Part shown: positions 1-8,260 of the stretch, in pieces
Position numbering within the stretch: position 1 is the stretch's first letter
Layout: each line of letters starts with the position of its first letter
From: an uncultured Mediterranea sp.
Lineage (GTDB): Bacteria; Bacteroidota; Bacteroidia; Bacteroidales; Bacteroidaceae
Reading direction: 5' to 3'
NCBI GenBank assembly: GCA_946056155.1
Contig: CAMGIP010000002.1
Coordinates: 1 to 55,770, forward strand
Length of the DNA stretch: 55,770 bases
Position numbers and translations under genes: made by a program
Notes under the pieces: model-generated
Told to the model about the DNA's origin: nothing
Databases searched by the model: none
Seen by the model: only the letters and a program-made list of their open reading frames with translations

Positions 1-2
1 AC

Positions 3-77
3 TACTCAGGAATCAACCCCCTGCTCCACTGCGCCTTCGAGAACAAGCCGCAGTACCCGCTGAAGGCGGCACCGTGA
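3..77 (+). CDS. C-terminal fragment of an unknown protein (...YSGINPLLHCAFENKPQYPLKAAP*), truncated by window edge
   Basis: Open frame from window edge to TGA at 75-77; no start visible. Confidence 0.35.
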   Translation, partial: YSGINPLLHCAFENKPQYPLKAAP

Positions 78-134
78 GTGGCAGTGGCTCCTACACGCTC
101 GGTCCACCACCCATCATCCAAAGGAGAAACAGTC

Positions 135-257
135 ATGAAACAGACAGCCAATCAGCAGTCGTTGCAGAGTCAGCCGCAGTCATTACAGAGTCAGCCCCGT
201 GGCCTACGAAACAACAACCCCGGCAACATCCGCAAGAGCCAGGCCCGATTTTATAAT
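135..257 (+). pseudogene. Truncated N-terminus of an NNNPGNIR-motif protein ('structural protein P5'-like, phage/mobile-element associated)
   Basis: MKQTANQQSLQSQPQSLQSQPRGLRNNNPGNIRKSQ... then AT-rich junction and stop; only ~40 codons remain. Confidence 0.55.
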
Positions 258-263
258 TAATAA

Positions 264-1724
264 TTACCACTCCATGAACAAATCGTCTGCTGTTATCTGC
301 TTGTTGACTTTCCTCGCGTACATATTGTTATAGAGCCCGAAAGGGGTTACATAAACGATGGAAAAAGACTTCTTCGTGTCCGTCACTTTTCGGAATGTAC
401 GAAGCCTATCCTCTACGTGGGTAGCATAGGCTTTTGTTATTTCGTATTCTCTGTCAGCGTACTTCATTTCACAAACGCTGATGGTCTTGTCGTTCCTGTC
501 AATCAGCAGGTCAATCTGCCCACCTCTCTTCAAATCCTCGTCTGCATTTTCATCATTTCTGATGGCTTCCGAGGGTTGGTAAGACCAAGAGCAGGGCGAG
601 TAATAGGTTCCGCTGATACCCAATGCTTTTACAATCTGTTCGATGTGATGCAGACAGACTGTCTCAAAGGCATAGCCCGACCACGCTATGTATTCTGGTT
701 TGCCTATCATTTGCATCCAATAATTCTTACTGTAGTTGCCTCCTGCCTTCATAAAGTGGAGATAGAAGAGGGAGAACTGATCCGTAAGCTGGAACAGCTT
801 GTTCTTTTTTTCTTTGCCAAAGGGCATATATGAACGGATGAACTCGCACGTCTCCAATTCTTTGAGTAACATGGTGAGATTGCCGTTATTCGGCAGCTTC
901 GTCTTGCTGATTAATTCAAGACGTGTCATTCCTTTCCTACTGCTGCTGAGTGCATTGATGACAGCGATATGGTTCTCTGCCTTTTTGAAAAGAGAGTCGT
1001 ATAGTTTATTGAATTCGTCAGTCAGTTCTCCGCCTTTGGTAAAACACAGCGTGTTGATGTTCTCTGCCACGCTTTTGTCCTGGTTAAATAGCGACAGGTA
1101 GTAAGCTACTCCACCGACTGCCATATAGCAATCGATAATCTCGGGCCTCTCATAGTTGAAGCCCTTGCTTTGAAAGTATTGCTCCGTCTCCTCAAGACAG
1201 AAAGGTGAAATCAGCATCTTGTGGGTCACTCGGTTATGAAGTCCACCTCTGGCATTGATCAGTTTCTTTAGCATCCATGAGGTGGCCGATCCACAGACTA
1301 TCAGCTTAATGTCATTCCGATAGTAGGCCCAGTTGTTCCAGAAATATTCCAGCGCTCCAAGAAAGCCAGACTTGGGTGTGTCTAGCCAAGGAAGTTCGTC
1401 TATGAAAATGATTTTTGTGCCTTCTCCCACTCTTTCGATGTTTTTGGAAAGCATTCGGAAGGCCTCTGTCCAACTCTTTGGTCGCTGGTCATCATTAAAG
1501 AAATCTTCCAGCGCAAAGGCGAAATTCAACAGTTGGTCGGTAAGATTTGCTTTCTCCTTACCCGTCACTCTGAAGGTGAACTTGCCTTCTAGCAATTCCT
1601 TCACAAGATAAGTCTTTCCTACTCGCCGTCTGCCGTAAATAGCGACAAACTCCGACTGTTCTGAAGAAATATATTTTTTCAACTCATTCTTCTCTTTTTC
1701 ACGCCCGATAATCGCTCTTTCCAT
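264..1724 (-). CDS. AAA ATPase of the archaeal-ATPase/DUF234 type
   Basis: MERAIIGREKEKNELKKYI...AIYGRRRVGKTYLV Walker A, IIFIDELPWLD Walker B, C-terminal PDDEXK-like GGQIDLLIDRNDKTISVCEMKYA; start set at internal Met. Confidence 0.85.
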   Translation of the reverse strand: MERAIIGREKEKNELKKYISSEQSEFVAIYGRRRVGKTYLVKELLEGKFTFRVTGKEKANLTDQLLNFAFALEDFFNDDQRPKSWTEAFRMLSKNIERVGEGTKIIFIDELPWLDTPKSGFLGALEYFWNNWAYYRNDIKLIVCGSATSWMLKKLINARGGLHNRVTHKMLISPFCLEETEQYFQSKGFNYERPEIIDCYMAVGGVAYYLSLFNQDKSVAENINTLCFTKGGELTDEFNKLYDSLFKKAENHIAVINALSSSRKGMTRLELISKTKLPNNGNLTMLLKELETCEFIRSYMPFGKEKKNKLFQLTDQFSLFYLHFMKAGGNYSKNYWMQMIGKPEYIAWSGYAFETVCLHHIEQIVKALGISGTYYSPCSWSYQPSEAIRNDENADEDLKRGGQIDLLIDRNDKTISVCEMKYADREYEITKAYATHVEDRLRTFRKVTDTKKSFSIVYVTPFGLYNNMYARKVNKQITADDLFMEW

Positions 1725-1743
1725 ATCCTTAATGTTTATGTGA

Positions 1744-1832
1744 TGGCGCAAAGTTAGTAGAAATGCGCGATTGCGCCAAGTAATAATCTTATAAGTTGGC
1801 GCAATCTGATAAAAATATCGCGATTGCGCCAA
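1744..1832. repeat. Four-copy TTGGCGCAA/TTGCGCCAA array upstream of the ATPase gene
   Basis: CGCGATTGCGCCAA at 1766-1779 and 1819-1832; inverted TTGGCGCAAT at 1796-1805; TGGCGCAA at 1744-1751. Confidence 0.85.
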
Positions 1833-2163
1833 TTTATAACCTATTTTGATGTTTCTGTCCTGAGTGCTGCACGTTCTTTCGCACTCGTATCGAGAAGTAC
1901 AGACTTCGTACTGTCTGGTTTCTTATCGTTAACGTGAATTCAACGAATTCAAAACAATGAAAGAGGTGTATCTTCTAGTCATCATTAGTTAAATTCATGT
2001 TAAAGTCCCTGCCAGCTCTTGACTCTGCCCCAAGGTCATACTCTACCTTTGCATCAGGTTTGAACCAGTCGGCAGACCATGGCTGCTTGTGTGACAGGAA
2101 GTGAGCTCCTTCCTCTCTTGCAGGCTTTGGCCGGAAGTAAGCCTGGCAAAACATCGTACGATA

Positions 2164-2997
2164 ATGAGTTACAGAACAAGATTAAAAATCGGAGAGTTCT
2201 CTCAGTTGATGCAGGTTACAGTGAAGACCTTGCGCCATTATGAGCAGAAAGGATTGCTTCTGCCCGATGAGGTGGACGAGTGGACCGGATACCGCTACTA
2301 CACCCTCGACCAGATGCAACGGCTGAACAGTATCCGTGACCTTCAGCGCTTAGGATTCTCATTGGATGAGATCAAAGAGCTGTACGAAGAGGATTCGCAT
2401 GACCCTACTGTCAACCAACTGACCCGCAAGATCAAGGAGACGGAACGACAGTTGCGCATACTCATCGAGAGGCGCAACCAGCTGCTCAACTGGAGAGACG
2501 CTCGCAACGAAATCAAGAACATGAAGAAGTTTTCCATCCAATCCTTGCCCGAGATTATCGTGGCAAGCCACCGGGAGGTCATCCCAAACTATCAGGCTAT
2601 CGGAACCATGTGCTGTCAGGTGATAGGGCCGGAGATGCAACGGCTCGGATGCAAGTGCCCTCCGCCCGGATATTGCTTCACTGTGGAGCATAATACGGAG
2701 TATAAACCTACGGACGTTGATATAGAGTATTGCGAACAGGTGGAGGAGATGGGGCAGGACTCTGCCATCATCCAGTTCAAACGGCTTCCCGCCGTACCCA
2801 CCGCGCTCTGTATGAAGCACTACGGACCCTACGACCGCTTCCATGAGTCTTATACCGAACTCTTCAGATACCTCGAAGGTACCTCTTATCGGATTGTCGG
2901 TCCCATTCGCTGCTGCTATGTGGATGGCATCTGGAACCAGGAAGACCCGGAAAAGTGGCTCTCCATCATTCAGGTACCGGTAGAAAACGGAGAGTAA
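2164..2997 (+). CDS. MerR family transcriptional regulator with GyrI-like effector-binding domain
   Basis: KIGEFSQLMQVTVKTLRHYEQKGLLLPDEVDEWTGYRYY HTH plus C-terminal effector domain; TACCTTTG promoter box near 2044. Confidence 0.85.
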   Translation: MSYRTRLKIGEFSQLMQVTVKTLRHYEQKGLLLPDEVDEWTGYRYYTLDQMQRLNSIRDLQRLGFSLDEIKELYEEDSHDPTVNQLTRKIKETERQLRILIERRNQLLNWRDARNEIKNMKKFSIQSLPEIIVASHREVIPNYQAIGTMCCQVIGPEMQRLGCKCPPPGYCFTVEHNTEYKPTDVDIEYCEQVEEMGQDSAIIQFKRLPAVPTALCMKHYGPYDRFHESYTELFRYLEGTSYRIVGPIRCCYVDGIWNQEDPEKWLSIIQVPVENGE

Positions 2998-3095
2998 GAC
3001 TGAGTGTAAATCAAAGCCCAATTGATGTGAGTCGGCCATGCTTCAGCTTTCCCTGAAGTGTGGCTGACCTGTAAAATGACTGTATCATAGCATAA

Positions 3096-3175
3096 TTTTA
3101 TGGAAATAGGAACGAGTAAATCATGCTATTTATGGCAATGGATTGAGGAAAATTTGCTATTTTATGGAAATAGGA
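3096..3175. promoter_or_regulatory. Direct repeats TTTTATGGAAATAGGA upstream of hydrolase promoter
   Basis: Exact 16-bp copies at 3096-3111 and 3160-3175; TATTTTTG -7 box at 3177-3184. Confidence 0.6.
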
Positions 3176-3264
3176 TTATTTTTGCAATAAAATAATATGA
3201 ATTGTGCATACTCCGAGTATTTTCTGGCACAGAGCTTGTCAATTTAATATTTATATAGCGCATT

Positions 3265-4371
3265 ATGAAGATAAAAGTTTTGATCGTATTGTCGGTCATC
3301 AGCTTCACGGCCCATGCACAGCAGGGGGTGGAGCAGGTGGTTCGCGAGTGGAAAGATTCGGTACGTATGGCCATGGAACAGGAGATGGTGCATCAGCGGT
3401 TTGTGGCTCAGAAGAGCGATACCATGTGGCTATGGTGGAACGTCTATGGTGAGGAACCGGCTGACGGACGCTCTCTCTGGATCTCCTTGCATGGAGGAGG
3501 AGGCTGTCCGCCCGAAATCAACAACCAGCAATGGAGCAACCAGACCAAGCTCTATCGGCCCAAGGAGGGGGTCTATGTAGCCCCTCGTGCTCCGTGGGAT
3601 TTGTGGAACATGTGGTGCAAAGAGGAGATTGACGGACTCTACGAACAGCTGATTCGGGGTATGGTGGCCTACTACAATGTCAATCCCGACAAGGTCTATC
3701 TGATGGGCTATTCGGCCGGAGGGGATGGCGTGTGGCGTATGGCACCCCGCATGGCTGACCATTGGGCGGCTGCCTCCATGATGGCCGGTCATCCCGGAGG
3801 AGTGAGCCTGCTGAATCTGCGTAACCTTCCCTTCATGATCTGGATGGGTGCTGAGGATGCCGCCTACGACCGCAACCTGCTGGCTGTGCAACGCGGCAAG
3901 GAGCTGGACGAACTGCAGCAGAACGATCCCGAAGGCTATATTCATGAGACTCACATCGTGGAAGGGGCTGGACACTGGATGAACCGCAAGGACACGGCCG
4001 CCGTAGCGTGGATGTCAGCCTACAAGCGCAATCCCTTCCCCAAGCGGATAGTGTGGCGGCAGGAAGAGCGAGTGCGCGAGAACTTCTACTGGTTGGAGGC
4101 TCCAAGCAGTGAGATGAAGCCGGGAATGACGGTGGAGGCCCGTGTGGAGGACAATCTGATTGACATCAGCCGTTGCGACTACTCCCGGTTGACGCTCTAT
4201 CTCTCCGATGCGCTCATCGACCTGCAGAAGCCGGTTGTCGTGAGGATTGCCGGCCGGAAGGTCTTCTCAGGTAAGGTGAAGCCCTCTGTGGAGAAGGCTC
4301 GCTATGCCCTTCATCGTCGGCAGGACCCCCGCTATGCCACTCCCGTCATCCTTCACGTCAAGAAGCGATAG
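3265..4371 (+). CDS. Secreted alpha/beta hydrolase (PHB-depolymerase/esterase-like)
   Basis: Signal peptide MKIKVLIVLSVISFTAHAQ; MGYSAGGDGVWRMAPRMADHWAA nucleophile elbow; GAGHWMN. Confidence 0.75.
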   Translation: MKIKVLIVLSVISFTAHAQQGVEQVVREWKDSVRMAMEQEMVHQRFVAQKSDTMWLWWNVYGEEPADGRSLWISLHGGGGCPPEINNQQWSNQTKLYRPKEGVYVAPRAPWDLWNMWCKEEIDGLYEQLIRGMVAYYNVNPDKVYLMGYSAGGDGVWRMAPRMADHWAAASMMAGHPGGVSLLNLRNLPFMIWMGAEDAAYDRNLLAVQRGKELDELQQNDPEGYIHETHIVEGAGHWMNRKDTAAVAWMSAYKRNPFPKRIVWRQEERVRENFYWLEAPSSEMKPGMTVEARVEDNLIDISRCDYSRLTLYLSDALIDLQKPVVVRIAGRKVFSGKVKPSVEKARYALHRRQDPRYATPVILHVKKR

Positions 4372-4401
4372 GGATGGGGTGTGCGGTTAGCTTCTCTACC
4401 A

Positions 4402-4470
4402 ACGAGAAAAACATCTGCTCAAGAAAAGAAGTTATGACTATCATACCGCTAATGCCTGGTTTGGGTTAAA
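4402..4470 (+). repeat. Dispersed repeat family C, copy 1
   Basis: GAAGTTATGACTATCATACCGCTAATGCCTGGTTTGGGTTAAA; aligns to 53379-53436 and, inverted, to 39171-39214. Confidence 0.75.
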
Positions 4471-4534
4471 GGTCAGTAGTGTGCTGAGGTGAAAAGACTC
4501 TGTAGATACAGCTGTGCTACAGGTGAAAACAAAA

Positions 4535-4577
4535 CATCCGCAGACAACCCCTCAAAAGGTGGGGCAGTCTGCGGATG
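4535..4577 (-). terminator. Intrinsic terminator for the thioredoxin-family gene
   Basis: CATCCGCAGAC/GTCTGCGGATG 11-bp stem followed on minus strand by TTTTGTTTTC. Confidence 0.75.
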
Positions 4578-4636
4578 GACATTGGTTGCTCGCTCCTGAA
4601 CCGGAACCGGCAGTAGGCTCGTGAGCCGATGCGGGA

Positions 4637-5725
4637 TTATTTGTTCATCTTTGACTCAATCGTCTCCAAGATTCTTCCCGACAGGGAGATGGTGCTGGGA
4701 GCCATCTCGGCCAGACGGGTGCGGATGAATACCGACATCTTCTTGAGCAATGCCTTGTCGTTGGTCTGGATGAGGCGTGTCATGTTCATGATGAGGATGT
4801 TGCGGTCGTTCTCCTCCAGGTTGGGGAACTCCTGTTCACAGCTGCTCAGGAAGGCCTCGTCGTTCTGGGCGATACGTGCCTCAATCAGATGGAACATGGG
4901 GGCATAGGCATAGTTCTGGTCCAGTCCCTGTTCGGCTATCTCCTTCTTCAGTGCTTCATACTCCTCCGCTTTGTAGAGGTTCTCCCGGTAGCGGTAGCCT
5001 GAGAAGTAGCCAATGACGGCTGAGCGGTAGAGGGCTGCGATACGGTCGGCCACGCTTTGACGTACCGAAGCATCGAATTCGTTCTTGTGTTGCACCATAA
5101 AGCGTCCCTTGGCATCCTCGATGTTGATGGTGTAGCGGGTGAAGAGGAAGCTGTTCTCCACTTTCAGCCGTTCGGCATCGCTCAGCGAGTTGAAGTAGTC
5201 GTCCACCACCTTCATACCCTCATCCTCCTTGCGCTGCTGCATCAGCTGCAGGGCATAGTTGTTTACAATCATTGGGGTGCGCTCGCCGGCGAGGTAGCGT
5301 TCGGCGATACGTGCGGGCGACTGTTCGGGATCCAGTGCCTGCTCTATCTTGGCAATGAACTCATCGGCCTCCATGGCCCCTTTGAAGTCGGCCTTCACCT
5401 TGCCTTCAGCGTCCAGGATGATGTAGGTGGGGTAGGCCGAAACCTTGAAACGTTGAGCCAGCTCCTTGCCCTCCTTTTCTGCGTTCAGCTTCAGGCTGAC
5501 AAACTTGGCGTTGAAATAGTCGCCCACTTTGGCTTGCGGGAATACCTCGTTGGACATCTTGCGGCAGGGGCCGCACCAGCTGGTGTAGAAGTCGATAAAT
5601 ACCAGCTTGTTCTCCTGTTTGGCAGCGGCCAATGCCTCCTCGAAGGAGATTGAGCGGAAGTTGGTCTGTGCGGCAGCCACGATGCACAGCAGGCAGACAC
5701 TCAGTAGCGAAATTACTCTTTTCAT
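4637..5725 (-). CDS. Exported thioredoxin-domain protein with long C-terminal extension
   Basis: Signal peptide; LVFIDFYTSWCGPCRKM CxxC active site. Confidence 0.9.
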   Translation of the reverse strand: MKRVISLLSVCLLCIVAAAQTNFRSISFEEALAAAKQENKLVFIDFYTSWCGPCRKMSNEVFPQAKVGDYFNAKFVSLKLNAEKEGKELAQRFKVSAYPTYIILDAEGKVKADFKGAMEADEFIAKIEQALDPEQSPARIAERYLAGERTPMIVNNYALQLMQQRKEDEGMKVVDDYFNSLSDAERLKVENSFLFTRYTINIEDAKGRFMVQHKNEFDASVRQSVADRIAALYRSAVIGYFSGYRYRENLYKAEEYEALKKEIAEQGLDQNYAYAPMFHLIEARIAQNDEAFLSSCEQEFPNLEENDRNILIMNMTRLIQTNDKALLKKMSVFIRTRLAEMAPSTISLSGRILETIESKMNK

Positions 5726-5849
5726 CTTTGATAGTGTTACGTTTTGAAATTAAATAGAATGTTGACGGCAAAATTAGGAAATCTTTTGGAAACTACTCCT
5801 CCTTTTGCCCTAAAAAAGAAAGGTGATGTATGAAATAGACGATAAGCAG

Positions 5850-5878
5850 CTGCCCCTGCCTTGGCAAGACAGGGGCAG
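5850..5878. terminator. Strong intergenic hairpin, possible terminator
   Basis: CTGCCCCTG ... CAGGGGCAG perfect 9-bp stem. Confidence 0.5.
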
Positions 5879-5915
5879 ATTCCGTTAAGCCGTAGATCTC
5901 CTTAGGAGGTGGAGT

Positions 5916-6475
5916 TTAGTAGGTACAGTTTCTATATTCTGCTTTGACAATCTTCAGGTCGCTCTTCCAGGGATAGCTGGCTGTCCGATACTCATGCTCA
6001 GTCAGCGTAATCTCGTTGGGGTCATCGGCGAGGGAGAACTTGCGCACCTCCTTGTCGATGGCTTGGAAAATCAGCCGGTAGGAGCCGGGTGCAAGGTCTA
6101 TGGGGTATTCCAAGTCCTTCTGGTCGCTGATGAGTTCATGCATTGTCGCCCGGCTTCTGCCAGCGGTCGTGCAAGGCACGGCGGTCCTGGTTGTAGCGGA
6201 TGGAGGAGTCTGTGATGTTCTCTACCTTGTTCAGGAGCGTGTTCTGCACCAGTTGGCCGCCCCAACGGTAGGCAAAGTTGATGTTGAAAGAGAAGCTCTT
6301 GTAACGCAGAACGGAGCTGATATTGCCCTGTACATCTGGAGTGGTATCACCGCATACCACCTCTTCTGATGAATTCCATTCGTAGGTGTAGCTTCCGTCC
6401 TTAGCTCCTTTATAAATGGTTGTAAACAATGGATTGTCTGCACTTTCTGCAGTTGCTTCTTGCAGGTCTGAATAA
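5916..6475 (-). pseudogene. SusC/RagA C-terminal-region remnant joined out of frame to the C-terminus of an unrelated protein
   Basis: YSDLQEATAESADNPLFTTIYKGAKDGS...RRALHDRWQKPGDNA then TGA; second frame MHELISDQKDLEYPIDLAPGSYRLIF...KIVKAEYRNCTY*. Confidence 0.65.
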
Positions 6476-6482
6476 ATAGACC

Positions 6483-6490
6483 TATTTTTG
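6483..6490 (+). promoter_or_regulatory. Bacteroidetes-type -7 box for the jet operon
   Basis: TATTTTTG matching TAnnTTTG, immediately upstream of ATG 6502/6517. Confidence 0.6.
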
Positions 6491-6501
6491 CACGAAAACT
6501 A

Positions 6502-7716
6502 ATGAAAAGATACACTATGGATGCCATAACCCATCTCCGCTCCATCGAAGAGCTGGTGAAGATGCTCGACCGGGAGAAGCTGCTCTTCAAGGATATGTTC
6601 GAGCGCAGGAAATCGCTCTCCTACCGCATGGATTATGCCTTGGAAATCGTGGACTATAAGCATGAACGCATACAGTATCTCATCGACCACGGTGTAATCC
6701 ACGAGAATGGCGACTTCTTGGAGATGGAGGAGGTCTATGTGGAGTTCTTTGAGGATGTGCTCGACATGAACGAGGAGATCAGCGTCACCAGCGTGAAGGA
6801 GTATATCGATGCAATCAAAGAGAATATCACCTACTATCTGGAAGAAAACAACGAAACGCGCAAACAGCAGTACCAAGGCAATGTGCGCAAGATTCTCCGA
6901 AAAATAGGACTACGCACCCTCAAGAACATCATCGACCTGAAACGCAATGTAGATACGGCCTACAAGCAGGAACCCAACTACAAAATCAAGAAGGCGAGAC
7001 TGAACAACCTCGACGACAAGCGCAAGAGAATCAAGACCCTCATCGTGGAGTGCGAGAAGATGATGGAGAGAGAGATGCTGTTCTTCCGCCTCTCTGCCGA
7101 CCCCGACATGCAGCGCACTTGCCAGGATGTGCGTAACGACTTTACCGAGGCCGACCATAATCTGATAGAGATTGAACGGCAGATTATCGACTATATCAAC
7201 CAGATAGAGCAACAGAGTCTGCTACTCAAGAAAATACGCAAACTCAAATACCTCAAGGACCAGCTGACCTGGCGCGAGGAGAGCAGTGTGGCCAGAATCT
7301 TGGAAGAGAGAAATCCGCTCTGGATGGAGAAGCGGCCCTACAACCGTTTCCTCCTCTCCATCAACATGCTCAGGAGCAGTGACGAGGCGCATGAACTTAT
7401 ACGCAAGATAGCGCAGAGCAACAATATCAGACAACTGTCGCGAACCAATGCCGACCCCTTGGATGAGGCGTTTCTTTCGGAGGATGTGGTCGAGGAGCAC
7501 GGGGTCAATATCACCGAGATGTGGAACGCCTTCAAGGCGCAGGGCAGCCACCTCTTTACCTTTATCCGGAATTACCCCTATCGGGAGGCACGCACCACGG
7601 GACAGCATGTCATCCTCTACTGCCAGATGGCCACGCAGCACAGCGACGAACTGCGCTTTACCGATGAATATGAAACGTTTGACAACATAGAATATGCCTT
7701 GATATATGCGAAGTAA
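6502..7716 (+). CDS. jetA: Wadjet JetA-like (MksF/kleisin-type) protein
   Basis: First gene of a four-gene overlapping operon with JetB-, JetC- and JetD-like products; long helical segments; size and position match JetA. Confidence 0.75.
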   Translation: MKRYTMDAITHLRSIEELVKMLDREKLLFKDMFERRKSLSYRMDYALEIVDYKHERIQYLIDHGVIHENGDFLEMEEVYVEFFEDVLDMNEEISVTSVKEYIDAIKENITYYLEENNETRKQQYQGNVRKILRKIGLRTLKNIIDLKRNVDTAYKQEPNYKIKKARLNNLDDKRKRIKTLIVECEKMMEREMLFFRLSADPDMQRTCQDVRNDFTEADHNLIEIERQIIDYINQIEQQSLLLKKIRKLKYLKDQLTWREESSVARILEERNPLWMEKRPYNRFLLSINMLRSSDEAHELIRKIAQSNNIRQLSRTNADPLDEAFLSEDVVEEHGVNITEMWNAFKAQGSHLFTFIRNYPYREARTTGQHVILYCQMATQHSDELRFTDEYETFDNIEYALIYAK

Positions 7717-8260
7717 TACACAGAAAATATTTGAACGGCTGAGCCGAGGGACCTTTCTCTCGGTGGATTCCACCGACATCGAGCAGAAGCATCTCTACGA
7801 TGATGTGGAGGAAAACTATGCCGACTACGAGTCCTACTTCCGGGAACTAGGGCTGCAGTTAGAGGGGGGCGATGGCTACTTCTATTTCGCCCGCCAGCGT
7901 GAGGCCAAGCTCACCATTGAGCAGAAACTCCAGACCTTTGCCGTCTGGGTGGATATTCTCGACTTCCTCAAGACCTACGACATAGCCTTCTCCGCCGGAT
8001 TCCAGTTTCGTGTCGCCCATATCCTGGAACGCATCAACATCGATGTGGAACTGCGCGACAAGGCACGCAAGCTTTTCCGTAAGCAGAAGACCAACCAGGA
8101 GGTGATGGACAAGCTCATCGCCGAACTTACCGGTATCGGCTTTGCCGAAGTTGTCAACGAACAGGATGGCACCTACAAGGTGACCGCTGCCTTCCGCTAT
8201 GCCGAGGAGCTGGTGAATCTGATAACCCTATATAATGAAGAAGAAATGCCGGAATTATGA
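7706..8260 (+). CDS. jetB: Wadjet JetB-like (MksE/DUF4194-type) protein
   Basis: 184 aa, tandem winged-helix-like composition, overlaps flanking ORFs in jet-type order. Confidence 0.75.
   Translation: MRSNTQKIFERLSRGTFLSVDSTDIEQKHLYDDVEENYADYESYFRELGLQLEGGDGYFYFARQREAKLTIEQKLQTFAVWVDILDFLKTYDIAFSAGFQFRVAHILERINIDVELRDKARKLFRKQKTNQEVMDKLIAELTGIGFAEVVNEQDGTYKVTAAFRYAEELVNLITLYNEEEMPEL

Noticed and set aside
264-1724. ATPase gene considered as a transposase/IS element
   Set aside because: Motifs are AAA/DUF234-like, with no DDE or tyrosine recombinase signature and no clear terminal inverted repeats on both sides.
1937-1953. TGAATTC-AAC-GAATTCA inverted repeat before the MerR gene
   Set aside because: Short palindrome about 100 bp upstream of the likely promoter; no second copy, and geometry does not match a MerR operator.
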